Assembly (NCBI GenBank): GCA_022822745.1 | Contig: JAJEAO010000102.1 | Coordinates: forward strand, 1-64,000 | DNA from: Acidobacteriota bacterium | GTDB lineage: Bacteria; Acidobacteriota; Vicinamibacteria; Marinacidobacterales; Marinacidobacteraceae | Length of the DNA: 64,000 nucleotides | Direction: 5' to 3' | Part shown: positions 18,249-26,450 of the stretch, in pieces | Layout: each line of letters starts with the position of its first letter | Numbering within the stretch: the first letter of the stretch is position 1 | Notes under the pieces: generated by a model | The model's database searches: none | Told to the model about the DNA's origin: nothing | Seen by the model: the letters and a program-made list of their open reading frames with translations, nothing else | Program-made: the position numbers and the translations under genes

Positions 18249-19835
18249 CTATGCGGTCCTTCGGGCAGGAAGGCGTCGGCGCTCCCGAGAGGTCGCGATG
18301 TCCTCGGGCGACGCCTTCTCCGTCGGCCCAAGTACCCGTTCCGCCGACTTCCAGGATGCGAGGAAGCCCGGGGCGGACCCCTCCAGATTTCCGTCCCGGC
18401 ACCTCCGGGCAAGGGAATTCGCGATGAGACGATCTCGGGGGTCGCGCGGGTCGAGCCCGGCGAGAGCGTCCTTGACTCCGCGCCATCGGGACACCGGAAT
18501 CTCGATTCCGGTCTTCGGACGCAGAATCGCGTCGCGACACAGGACCGCGGCTTCGCCGGCGACGGAGGCGTGGAGTCGGGAGGCGGCTGCGCTCTCGAAG
18601 AGGTGCACGGCGATGGCTTCCCGGGCTCCCGGAGGGGCCTCCGCCAGGGCCTCCGAAACCGTCGTGGTGAACTCGGGGCCGCCCAGCTCCGGCTCCGCGA
18701 TCGCCCGCGCCACTCGTTTCACCGGATCGAGGCAGGCGAGGAGGGCGCCGGCCGGGGTCGTCTCTTGCGCGCCGATCCAGGCCTCCTTGTGGGCCAGCCG
18801 AAGGATGCTGACGGGAACGGGCGCGCCCAGCGCCGCCTGCGGGAGGCCGAATCGCACCGCCTTGAACGCCGACTGCTCGAGGCGGCTGGCGGGGTCGTAC
18901 CGCGAGTCGGCCGCCCGGATCGCGAAGATGGCGCGGCGCAGCATGCCGCTGCGCCGGGGACTCAGGACGGTCTTCCGACGCAGGAGGAGCGAGACCAGAG
19001 TGGCCACATAGGAGGAGACCAGAGCATCCCGGCGGCGACGGATGACCTGGTACCGCTCGCGCAGCGCGAGGACTTCCCGGCGAACGGCGTCCCCCGCTTC
19101 CGGAGCGACCGATGCCTCCTCGGCGCCGACGATCGCCAACCGGTCCGCTTCCGAGTAGTCACCCCAACCCGGCATGGTCACGACGAAGGCGAAGCGGTCC
19201 GCCAGCGCCGCGTCGAGCGGCCGGGTGCCCACGTAGGGATCGTCGTCCTCGCCCTCGTCATCCCGCGGCGGGTTCATCGCCGCCCAGCGGTAGCGCAGAT
19301 CGGTGAGCCGAATCCCCTGCGCGCGCTTCTCGTGGATGATCGGGAACAGGCGGTTCGCCATGTCCGGACGGCACCGGTTGATCTCGTCGAAGATCACCGC
19401 TCCCGCCCCCCAGATCGAGGCCGGGGTCTCTACGTACTGGAGCTGACCGTCCTCTCTCGGCAGCGGAAAGCCGAGCAGGTCGTCGAAGTTCAGCAGGCTG
19501 GCGTTGTAGTGGCGCGACAACAGCCCGAGCGCCTCGCCGAGTCGGGTCAGGAGCAGACTCTTCCCGGTGCCATGCGGACCGATGAGGAGGAGCGGCTCCT
19601 CGGTCACGAGCGCCGCGAGCAGGACGGGCTCGATCTCGTCGAGGCCGAAGAGTCCCAGCCGCCGAAGCAGCGGCTTCCACGGACGGGGTCTGGCGCTGGC
19701 AACGGGCGCCGGTGGGGCCTTCGAGGGCAAGCGGACGATCCTCCCCGGCGTGGCCGGTTCTGCTCCGGGGAGGCGGGCTCCGCCGGATTCGTACTGTTTG
19801 CCCGGGAGCGAACTCCCGAACCGCATCCCCCGCAA
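18249..19835 (-). CDS. MoxR-like AAA+ ATPase
   Basis: 528 residues. Walker A GPHGTGKS is at 86-93 and Walker B VIFDEINR at about 147-154. AMNPP (sensor 1 region) and ADRFAFVVTMPGW follow, the typical MoxR/AAA_5 arrangement. The C-terminal half (about 270-500) is helical with an Arg-rich tail. The likely start is TTG 19835 (AGGTGG 7 bases upstream) or ATG 19826. It is the first gene of the run MoxR, 182-aa protein, metallopeptidase/VWA, MetK-like. All junctions are zero-gap or 4-base overlaps. MoxR ATPases with VWA partners remodel protein complexes; the target here is unknown. The 198 bases between it and the TraB-like gene (19836-20033) hold no clear gene. Confidence 0.88.
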   Translation of the reverse strand: MRGMRFGSSLPGKQYESGGARLPGAEPATPGRIVRLPSKAPPAPVASARPRPWKPLLRRLGLFGLDEIEPVLLAALVTEEPLLLIGPHGTGKSLLLTRLGEALGLLSRHYNASLLNFDDLLGFPLPREDGQLQYVETPASIWGAGAVIFDEINRCRPDMANRLFPIIHEKRAQGIRLTDLRYRWAAMNPPRDDEGEDDDPYVGTRPLDAALADRFAFVVTMPGWGDYSEADRLAIVGAEEASVAPEAGDAVRREVLALRERYQVIRRRRDALVSSYVATLVSLLLRRKTVLSPRRSGMLRRAIFAIRAADSRYDPASRLEQSAFKAVRFGLPQAALGAPVPVSILRLAHKEAWIGAQETTPAGALLACLDPVKRVARAIAEPELGGPEFTTTVSEALAEAPPGAREAIAVHLFESAAASRLHASVAGEAAVLCRDAILRPKTGIEIPVSRWRGVKDALAGLDPRDPRDRLIANSLARRCRDGNLEGSAPGFLASWKSAERVLGPTEKASPEDIATSRERRRLPARRTA

Positions 19836-20033
19836 GGGGAGCCACCTTCGCCCGAATCCGAAAGACCCAAGAGGCAGGTTGGCGAGAGCCCCCGAAGGAG
19901 CTCTTCTCAGGATGCTGCGGGCACTCTACCAGACGTTTCGGCCGTCAGGACGGCGCGCTGCGGGGGTCCGCGTCAGGATCTGACACATCGTGAGCTGGCG
20001 GGCGCGCGGCTGCGAGGGAGCCGGTCCGGGGCG

Positions 20034-21242
20034 TTACCCGAAGGCGCCGGAGAGGAGCCGGCCGCCACCGACGAAGGTCCCGATGGCGCTCCCGATCGTG
20101 GGGAAGAGCAGCGCCAGCGCGATCCGCAGCGCCCGGTTGCCGAACCAGCGCCGGACGACGAGGGCGTCCTTCTTGAGCGCCGTGAGTTCGAAGACCCGCG
20201 GCGGGCGGACCCACGCCTGCACGAAGGCAGTCACATACCCGGCTCCGAGCACCGGGGTGAGGCTGGTGAAGGGCGCCGAGATCAGGGCGGCGAGGATGGT
20301 CAGCGGATGCGCGAGCGCCACCGCCGCTCCGATCGCCGCGGGCACCGAGTTCACCAGAACCCAGAACAGCGCGCCATCGGCCGCCGCCTCGGGGCCGCGG
20401 GTGACGAAGGTCCACGCCAGCGCCCCCAGGATGACCACCGGGATCGCGATGCCCACGGCCTTCCCGACCCATCCCGGCGGCGGGATCGCGGCCAGCGGGG
20501 CCACATCTTCCGGTTCGTCCCGGAGAAGCGTCTCTTCCACCCCGTCGAGGTGGCCGGCGCCGATCACGACGACGACGCGACCGGGGATCCGGCGCACCTC
20601 CTCGGCGATCCAGGCGTCGCGCTCGTCAATCACGACCTCCTTCAGCATCGGGAACTCCTCGCCGAGCTCCGCCACCAGGCGGGAGACCACGTCCCCGGAG
20701 AGCAGCTCGCGGAGGTCCTCCTCGGTCGGCTCGTCCCCGCCGCCCCCCTCGATGCCCCCGGCGAGCAGCTTCATCCGGGACCAGAATCCCGTCCTCCGCC
20801 AGACGCGCAGGAGCGTCGTCCGGACCGGGCGGTCCACCAGATGGATCTTCGCCCCCTGCTCCCGGGCGGCGAGCGCCGCTTCGCGCATCTCGGCGCCCGG
20901 CTCCACGCCGAGGCGCAGCCCCATCTTCGCCTGCCACGCCCCGAGCGCCAGCCCGGCGAGGAGGGGCAGCAGCTTGCGCTCCCGCACGACCTGCTTCAGG
21001 TCGAGCTTCGCGATCGCCTCCGGATCCATCAGCGCCTCGAACCGGCCCTCGTCCAGCTCGAGAGCGACTCCGTCCGGCCGTTCCGCCGCGATCGTCTCGC
21101 GCACCAGGTCGAGCGAATCGGGGGAGATGTGGGCGGTCCCCACGAGGACGACTTCGCGGGTGTCGGGCCACTCCGGACGCGAAAGCCGCCGGACCAGCCG
21201 CGCCCGCTGCGCGGGGGCGGAAGGTTGAGGTTCCGTGGTCAT
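20034..21242 (-). CDS. TraB family membrane protein
   Basis: 402 residues of the TraB/PrgY group. The N-terminal soluble domain begins with the family signature VGTAHIS (34-40), followed by ALELDEGRFEAL and a second VVIGAGHLDG motif at about 240. The C-terminal third has four to five hydrophobic segments, giving a membrane-anchored protein. Family members are named after enterococcal pheromone shutdown, but the biochemical role, possibly metalloprotease-like, is unsettled. ATG 21242 is the start. The stop of the upstream PIG-L gene is only 24 bases away, so the two are probably co-transcribed. Length is normal and no lesion is seen. Confidence 0.88.
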   Translation of the reverse strand: MTTEPQPSAPAQRARLVRRLSRPEWPDTREVVLVGTAHISPDSLDLVRETIAAERPDGVALELDEGRFEALMDPEAIAKLDLKQVVRERKLLPLLAGLALGAWQAKMGLRLGVEPGAEMREAALAAREQGAKIHLVDRPVRTTLLRVWRRTGFWSRMKLLAGGIEGGGGDEPTEEDLRELLSGDVVSRLVAELGEEFPMLKEVVIDERDAWIAEEVRRIPGRVVVVIGAGHLDGVEETLLRDEPEDVAPLAAIPPPGWVGKAVGIAIPVVILGALAWTFVTRGPEAAADGALFWVLVNSVPAAIGAAVALAHPLTILAALISAPFTSLTPVLGAGYVTAFVQAWVRPPRVFELTALKKDALVVRRWFGNRALRIALALLFPTIGSAIGTFVGGGRLLSGAFG

Positions 21243-21266
21243 GAGAGCTCGGTCATCGGCGCGCGA

Positions 21267-23900
21267 TCACTGTGGCGCGCGGCGCGCCGCGATCAGGTTG
21301 CCGAGCAGTCGGAAGGCCCCGGGCACGGCCTCGGGCGCCTGCCGGTGGAGCGCGAGCGCGAAGTAGGTGTACCGCCCCGCACCGACCTCGGCGGTGAGCA
21401 CCGCGCCCCGCTGCGGAGCCTGTCCCGCATCGTTCATCTCGAACAGCGCGGTGTAGGCCGGGTCCCACGCGCTCCAGAACTTCGAGCCGCGTTGCTCGAC
21501 CCAGCCCTCGAAGTCAGCCGGCCCGATCCGGTGCGGCCAGCGCAGCAGCGGATGGTCGGGCGCGAGGATGCGCACCTCGGCCACCTCCTCGGAGACCTCC
21601 TCGGCGCTGCGAAGGAGCTCTCCCGGGAAGGGCGCGTGCTCGCCCGGGACCAGCTCGTTCGTGTTGTAGAGCACGACGAGGTGCCCGCCGTCCTGGGCGT
21701 AATCGAGGAGGCGACGGCTCGAGCGGACGACATCGGGCCGGACCGCCCACGCCCGCGTCCCGGTCACGATCGCATCGAAGCCGCCGAAGTCGCCGCCGGC
21801 GAGCGCCGCCTCGTCGAGCAGCGTCACCTCCGCGCCCAGCGCCTCGATCGCAGCCGGGATCTCGTCGCCGGCGCCCACCACGTAGCCGACCCGGAGGCCC
21901 GGGGGAAGGGCGAGTTCGGCCGCGGCGACCTTGAGCTCGGCCGGGCGGATCAGGTAACGCAGCGGCAGGTCGCGGTGGGCGATCCGTCGAACGGAGGCAG
22001 CCGGCGCTGGCGGGGAGTCCCCCTCGGCGACCGTCGCGGAGAGCGCCGTGGTCCCGGCTGGCTGCGCGCCGGGCCGAACCGTGAACCGGAGCGTCTGCTC
22101 CTCCCCGGCCCGGTCGAACCGGACGACGGCGGACGCCGGCGCCACTTCGACGCCCGCCGGAGCGACGACGGCGATCCGGAACGTCCCCGCCCGGTGGCCG
22201 GTCGCGGTGAGCCGCGCCGCGAACGATGCATCGGCGGAGTCCGCCGGGAAGGCGGCGAACCCGGGCTCGAACGCCACCGACAGCGGCGGCAGGATCTCGA
22301 GCTCGCGGCGCTCGGAGCCGTAGGGCAGGTTCGGCTCGAACCGGGTCACCGGTACGGTGTGGGCGACACCGATCCACTCGCCGCTCGTCCCCACCGGGAT
22401 CTCGAACGTCACGGTGGCGGTCGCCGCCGGGGGCGGGGCGGCGAGTGTCGCATCCCCCTCGACCCGGAAGCGGCTCTCCCCGAGCCCGGAACGGGTGAGG
22501 TGCGGCGAGTGCGTCGGCGCGTTCTCGTCCAGCCGCACCCGGAACCGGGTGGCGAGCATCCGGTCTGCCGTTTCGGTCGTTCCGGGCGCCGGCTCGACCT
22601 CGCCCGACAGCTCGAGATCCACTTCGAGGAGCCGGACGCCTCCAGCGGCCTCCGCGCGCACCCGGACCTCGAAGGCCTGTCCCGGAGTCGCCGCGCCGAA
22701 CGCCGGGGGCGGCGCGAACGGAGACCGGGGCGGGGCCTCGCCGGCGCGCTCCGGCTCCGCCACCGCGTCGAGACGGACCCCGGCAGCCGCCCGGATCGCG
22801 GCGAGGAGCTGTGATTCCTTCCGCTCCAGCTCGAACCGGACATCGAAGAACCCCGAGGGGGAGCGCTGCGAGAGCAGCCCCCGCAGTTCGGCCAGCGCCT
22901 CTCCGAGAATCGGCAGGACCGCGTCCGGCGCCATCCAGTCGAACCCGTCCCGGGCGGCGGCGAACCGGTCGTCGAGCCGGTTCAGGACTTCGGCCAGCCG
23001 GACGGGGACGACCGCGCCGAACCGGTTGGAGAGCGAGGCGCGCTCCGGCGAGAGCAGCGAGATCAGGTCGGCATCCTCCGGCTCGTCCGCGCGGATCAGG
23101 CGCGCCGGACCGCGCCCCGCGGTCTCTCGAACCACGCCCCGGGTCTGGGAGCGCTGGTAGCCGAGGCCGATCGCCGCGAGCTCCGCGAACGAGCCCGGCA
23201 GCCACGGCCTGGCGCCGCCGAGATCCACCTCGGTCGCCCCCGCCTCGTCGCGGGCGCGGTGGAAGAAGGCCGACGGAAGGTAGGCGCGGCGGCCTTCCCG
23301 CGGCGGAAAGGCCATCAGGTCGGGCGCGGCATCGAACGCCCTTTTCGACAGCCGGCCGGCGAACTGGTGCTGACCGTGACCGTCGCGCGAATCCCCGGTG
23401 AACCGGGCCAGGATCACCATCGGGCGCTCCCGCCGGACGACCTCCACGACATCGGCGAGAGCTTCGTCCTCATCCCAGGCGCGCAGCGCCTCGTCGAGGT
23501 TCTTCGAGTAGCCGTAGTCGGCGAGCGGCGTGAAGTAGATCCGGTCGAGCCCGTACCAGGCGCCCGCGACCTCGAGTTCGGCGGCGCGGATCACGCCGAG
23601 CGCATCGAAGAGCTCGGGGCCGATCGCGTTTGCGCCCGCCTCGCCCCGGGTCAGGCTGAGGAGCGCGGTCCGGACGCCGTGACCTCGACCCAGCAGCGTG
23701 AGGAGCGCCCCGTTCTCGTCATCGGGGTGCGCCGTGATCTCGAGCACCGAGCCGGTGGTCCGGAGCTTCTGGATCCAGCCCCACGCCTCCGCGGCGCGGG
23801 AGAGGCGGGGCCCCATCGGCCCGGCGCCCGCAACGGACGCCGCGAACGCTGCGCCGACGGCGAAGAACGCGATCCGCCCCCGGATGGCCTGACTCGACAT
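21267..23900 (-). CDS. PIG-L family deacetylase with long C-terminal region (exported)
   Basis: 877 residues, start ATG 23900. A hydrophobic signal segment (about 10-27) is followed by a PIG-L/LmbE deacetylase domain with the zinc motif AHPDDE at 57-62 and GHGQHQFAG at about 180. PIG-L enzymes remove acetyl groups from N-acetylglucosaminyl substrates. A long region of beta-rich segments follows (about 430-680, resembling NEW3-type Ig-like modules). The last 170 residues (YVVGAGDEIPAAIEALGAEVTLLDE, GFDAIVTGTRAW) look like a class I glutamine-amidotransferase-like fold. This three-part exported architecture is found in Acidobacteria and related phyla. The substrate is unknown; extracellular glycan or glycoconjugate processing is inferred. 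Confidence 0.87.
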   Translation of the reverse strand: MSSQAIRGRIAFFAVGAAFAASVAGAGPMGPRLSRAAEAWGWIQKLRTTGSVLEITAHPDDENGALLTLLGRGHGVRTALLSLTRGEAGANAIGPELFDALGVIRAAELEVAGAWYGLDRIYFTPLADYGYSKNLDEALRAWDEDEALADVVEVVRRERPMVILARFTGDSRDGHGQHQFAGRLSKRAFDAAPDLMAFPPREGRRAYLPSAFFHRARDEAGATEVDLGGARPWLPGSFAELAAIGLGYQRSQTRGVVRETAGRGPARLIRADEPEDADLISLLSPERASLSNRFGAVVPVRLAEVLNRLDDRFAAARDGFDWMAPDAVLPILGEALAELRGLLSQRSPSGFFDVRFELERKESQLLAAIRAAAGVRLDAVAEPERAGEAPPRSPFAPPPAFGAATPGQAFEVRVRAEAAGGVRLLEVDLELSGEVEPAPGTTETADRMLATRFRVRLDENAPTHSPHLTRSGLGESRFRVEGDATLAAPPPAATATVTFEIPVGTSGEWIGVAHTVPVTRFEPNLPYGSERRELEILPPLSVAFEPGFAAFPADSADASFAARLTATGHRAGTFRIAVVAPAGVEVAPASAVVRFDRAGEEQTLRFTVRPGAQPAGTTALSATVAEGDSPPAPAASVRRIAHRDLPLRYLIRPAELKVAAAELALPPGLRVGYVVGAGDEIPAAIEALGAEVTLLDEAALAGGDFGGFDAIVTGTRAWAVRPDVVRSSRRLLDYAQDGGHLVVLYNTNELVPGEHAPFPGELLRSAEEVSEEVAEVRILAPDHPLLRWPHRIGPADFEGWVEQRGSKFWSAWDPAYTALFEMNDAGQAPQRGAVLTAEVGAGRYTYFALALHRQAPEAVPGAFRLLGNLIAARRAPQ

Positions 23901-24125
23901 GGCGCGAGAGTGTAGGGACCGAGGGGATTTCCAGTCCCTGGCGAGCCGCCGCGTCCCGGGATCGGGGAGGCATTCCCGACGAACGCCGGGATCCTCGACG
24001 TGACGACCACGCGGCCACGCGACGCTGAACCGCGCCAGACCCACGCTCTTGTGCGTCGTCCCTCCAGATTCGGCCCCTTCCCGGGGTCACGCCACCGGGA
24101 ACGCCTCCCCGGCCCCGTCAGACCG

Positions 24126-24383
24126 GCGCAGGAGAATGCGGAGTGCGATCTGGTGATCGAGGCGCCTCCCCGCGGGGCGTGGGCCATCGAGGTCAAGCGC
24201 TCCACCGCCCCGCGCCTCGCCCGCGGCTTCCACCACGCCTGCGAGGACATTCGTCCGGCGAAGCGGTACGTGGTGCATCCCGGCGAAGATCGCTTCAGGC
24301 TCGCGAACGGAGTCGAAGCGATTTCGCTTCCGGAGCTCATGCGCGAGCTCGCGGCGCTGGACAGGGAGGGGGCCGCCCGCTGA
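24126..24383 (+). pseudogene. Remnant of DUF4143-type AAA ATPase (C-terminal end only)
   Basis: About 85 codons read as the C-terminal nuclease-like domain of DUF4143 ATPases: ECDLVIEAPPRGAWAIEVKRS, then RGFHHACEDIRPAKRYVV and NGVEAISLPELMREL. The DLV...EVKR residues match the PD-(D/E)XK core of that family. The roughly 300 residues with the P-loop that should precede it are absent; the frame upstream of 24126 shows no similarity. It is therefore a decayed fragment. The region between it and the PIG-L gene (23901-24125) holds nothing else I can support. Confidence 0.72.
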
Positions 24384-24401
24384 ACGACGGCGACCGCGCG
24401 A

Positions 24402-25469
24402 TCAGGATCCCGGCGCCGAGGCTCCCGGATCCTCCTGCTCCCAGGCCCGCACCCGGCGGCGAGCGGCGTCGAAGAGCCTCTCGTAGTTCCGGAGGCGCAC
24501 CCGTTCGCTGGTCGCGGGGGAGATGCGGTCGAGAAGCGGCCGCCACGCCTCGAAGTTGGCGAGGTAGGCCTCCTCGGTGGCGGGCACGACCGTGTCGGAA
24601 CCGAGGACGAACCGGTCAGGCCATCGTTCCAGCAGGTCCGCCCAGGCCGCGAGCCGTTCCTCCGGGGCGACGAGCTGCTCGGCCACCACATCCCAGGACA
24701 GGTCGAAGTGGAGATGCACCAGGTCCGGATCCTCGAGCAGATCCTCGATCAGTCCGGCATAGCCCGGAGTCGGCTCCACGAACCGGCCGAGCCCGGCGTG
24801 CGCCCACAGCACCGTCGCCCCCGGATGTCGGCGCAGCAGTTCGGCCAGCGGGTCGAAATGGGCCGGGCGGTCCCCCGGACGCGGCAGGATCACGTCGGCG
24901 TCCGAATGGAGCATCACGACCAGCCCGGTCTCGGCCGCGAAATCGAGGATCCGCTCCAGCGCCGGGTTCCGGAGGCTCGCGTTGTGGCCGACGGTCTTGG
25001 AGGAGACGACCTCCTTGTGGATGGAGAACTCGCCGATGCCGGTGAAGACCCCCGGATAGAGCCGCAACACCCGTCGGATGTGGTCCACTGCATACATGTC
25101 GGTGGGATTGAACCCGGTGATCATCGGGTCCACGCGATCCCGCTCCGCGGCGGGCAGCGCGCGGACCATCGCCGCAAGCGCGGCGTCCACGAAGGAGTAG
25201 TAGTAGAGCGAGGCGTCGGACCGAAGGTAGTAGTCCGGGGCGCGTTCGCCGGACACGAAGGCGTCCCATTTCTGCTGGAGCGGAATCCCCATGAGCGCCA
25301 CGCGGCCGACCCCGTCACCGAGCACTTCGAGGAGCTCGAGGGGCGAGATCTCGCGCTGGATGTAGTCGGTCGTGTGGAAGTGGCCGTCGTGGAAGCGCGG
25401 ACCCGTCTGGGACGCCGCGACGACCGGCGCAAGCAGGGCGGCGAGCGCCATGGGAAGGAGGCGTGGCAT
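24402..25469 (-). CDS. Exported amidohydrolase (TIM-barrel metal-dependent hydrolase)
   Basis: 355 residues, ATG 25469. A signal peptide (LLPMALAALLAPVVAASQ) precedes the amidohydrolase barrel. Putative metal ligands include the HFH of FHDGHFHTTDY near the mature N-terminus, LHSDAD, WAHAGLG and the late LGSDTV aspartate, so it looks catalytically complete. It belongs with the amidohydrolase-2-like exported enzymes; the substrate cannot be deduced. The upstream region (25470-25514) is a short divergent promoter shared with the PfkB kinase gene. Confidence 0.85.
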   Translation of the reverse strand: MPRLLPMALAALLAPVVAASQTGPRFHDGHFHTTDYIQREISPLELLEVLGDGVGRVALMGIPLQQKWDAFVSGERAPDYYLRSDASLYYYSFVDAALAAMVRALPAAERDRVDPMITGFNPTDMYAVDHIRRVLRLYPGVFTGIGEFSIHKEVVSSKTVGHNASLRNPALERILDFAAETGLVVMLHSDADVILPRPGDRPAHFDPLAELLRRHPGATVLWAHAGLGRFVEPTPGYAGLIEDLLEDPDLVHLHFDLSWDVVAEQLVAPEERLAAWADLLERWPDRFVLGSDTVVPATEEAYLANFEAWRPLLDRISPATSERVRLRNYERLFDAARRRVRAWEQEDPGASAPGS

Positions 25470-25514
25470 GCCCGGGAGAGTAATGCGCCGGGATGCGGAT
25501 AGCCTCCGCGTTCC

Positions 25515-26450
25515 ATGGGTTCTGTCCGCCCGGACTCCCGGCGCCACCTGCTGGTCGCCGGAGAATCGTTCGAGGATCTCATCTTCGCCGGACTGCCCCG
25601 CCTTCCCCGGCCCGGCGAGGAGGTCCGGACGAGGAAGTACAAGCGGACCTGGGGCGGGGGCGCGCTGATCGCGGCCGCGTGGGCGCGCCTCGAGGGCGCC
25701 GCGGTCGAGCTGTGGTCCGCGCTCCCTCCCCGAATCACGACGATCCTCCGCAACGAGGGCATCCGCCTCGTGAACGTGCGGCGGCGCGGGGAGCCCCACG
25801 CGATCACCGCCTGCCTCTCCTTCGGGGCGGAACGGAGCTTCGCGACCTTCGAGGGCCCGAACCCCGTCCTCGAAGAGCGCTTCTTCAAGCGCATGCGGCA
25901 GCGGGAGGGACTCGACGCCGGGGCGGCTCTCTTCGCGTTCCGGCCGCGAGTCTGCAACTGGTGGAAGCGCTGGCCCGAGATCGCCGCAACGGGGCAGCAC
26001 ATGCGCCTGCCCGAGGTGTTCTGGGACTTCGGCTACGACGAAAGGCTCCCGCGGACGGACCATTTCGACGGGTTGCTGCGGAAGGCCACCGGCGTCTTCG
26101 TGAATGCGCAGGAGGCGCGCCTCTACAACGGGCGGCAACGCCTCCTCGACCGGGCGGCGGAGGCCGGGACGCTGGTCGTGGTGAAGCTGGGCGCCGACGG
26201 AGCGATGATCCACGGACGACCCGAGACCCTGGTCCCGGCCCCGATCCCGCTCCACGGTGTGCAGGACACGACCGGCGCCGGCGACGCCTTCGCGGCCGGA
26301 TTCCTCGCCTGTCGGCTGCGCGGCGGCGCGCTCGAGGAGCAGCTCGCCGCCGGCAACGCCTGCGGCGCGGAGTCGGTCTCCCGTCTCGGCGGCCTGCCGA
26401 AACGGCCCTGGCGACCCCCGGCCGAGGACCCGGGGAGAGGCGCCTCCTGA
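25515..26450 (+). CDS. PfkB family carbohydrate kinase
   Basis: 311 residues with the ribokinase fold. The substrate-side loop WGGGALIAAAWARL is at about 46-59, and the PfkB signature 2 DTTGAGDAFAAGF, with the catalytic aspartate, is near residue 254. It would phosphorylate a sugar or nucleoside; which one is not evident. Its TGA overlaps the start of the GH4 glycosidase gene by 4 bases (CTGA), so the two are translated as an operon. This suggests one handles the product of the other, for instance a phosphosugar. Confidence 0.88.
   Translation: MGSVRPDSRRHLLVAGESFEDLIFAGLPRLPRPGEEVRTRKYKRTWGGGALIAAAWARLEGAAVELWSALPPRITTILRNEGIRLVNVRRRGEPHAITACLSFGAERSFATFEGPNPVLEERFFKRMRQREGLDAGAALFAFRPRVCNWWKRWPEIAATGQHMRLPEVFWDFGYDERLPRTDHFDGLLRKATGVFVNAQEARLYNGRQRLLDRAAEAGTLVVVKLGADGAMIHGRPETLVPAPIPLHGVQDTTGAGDAFAAGFLACRLRGGALEEQLAAGNACGAESVSRLGGLPKRPWRPPAEDPGRGAS

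Noticed and set aside
17520-22814. A 1764-codon plus-strand open frame
   Set aside because: It runs antisense through five recognisable minus-strand genes; it exists because of extreme third-position GC and contains no motif.
23914-23939. AGGGAC/GTCCCT hairpin upstream of the PIG-L gene
   Set aside because: Six-base arms with a 14-base loop and no other support; expected by chance in such GC-rich sequence.
24000-24125. N-terminal 42 codons of the small frame ending at 24383
   Set aside because: No resemblance to DUF4143 proteins before about 24126; only the end is a recognisable remnant.
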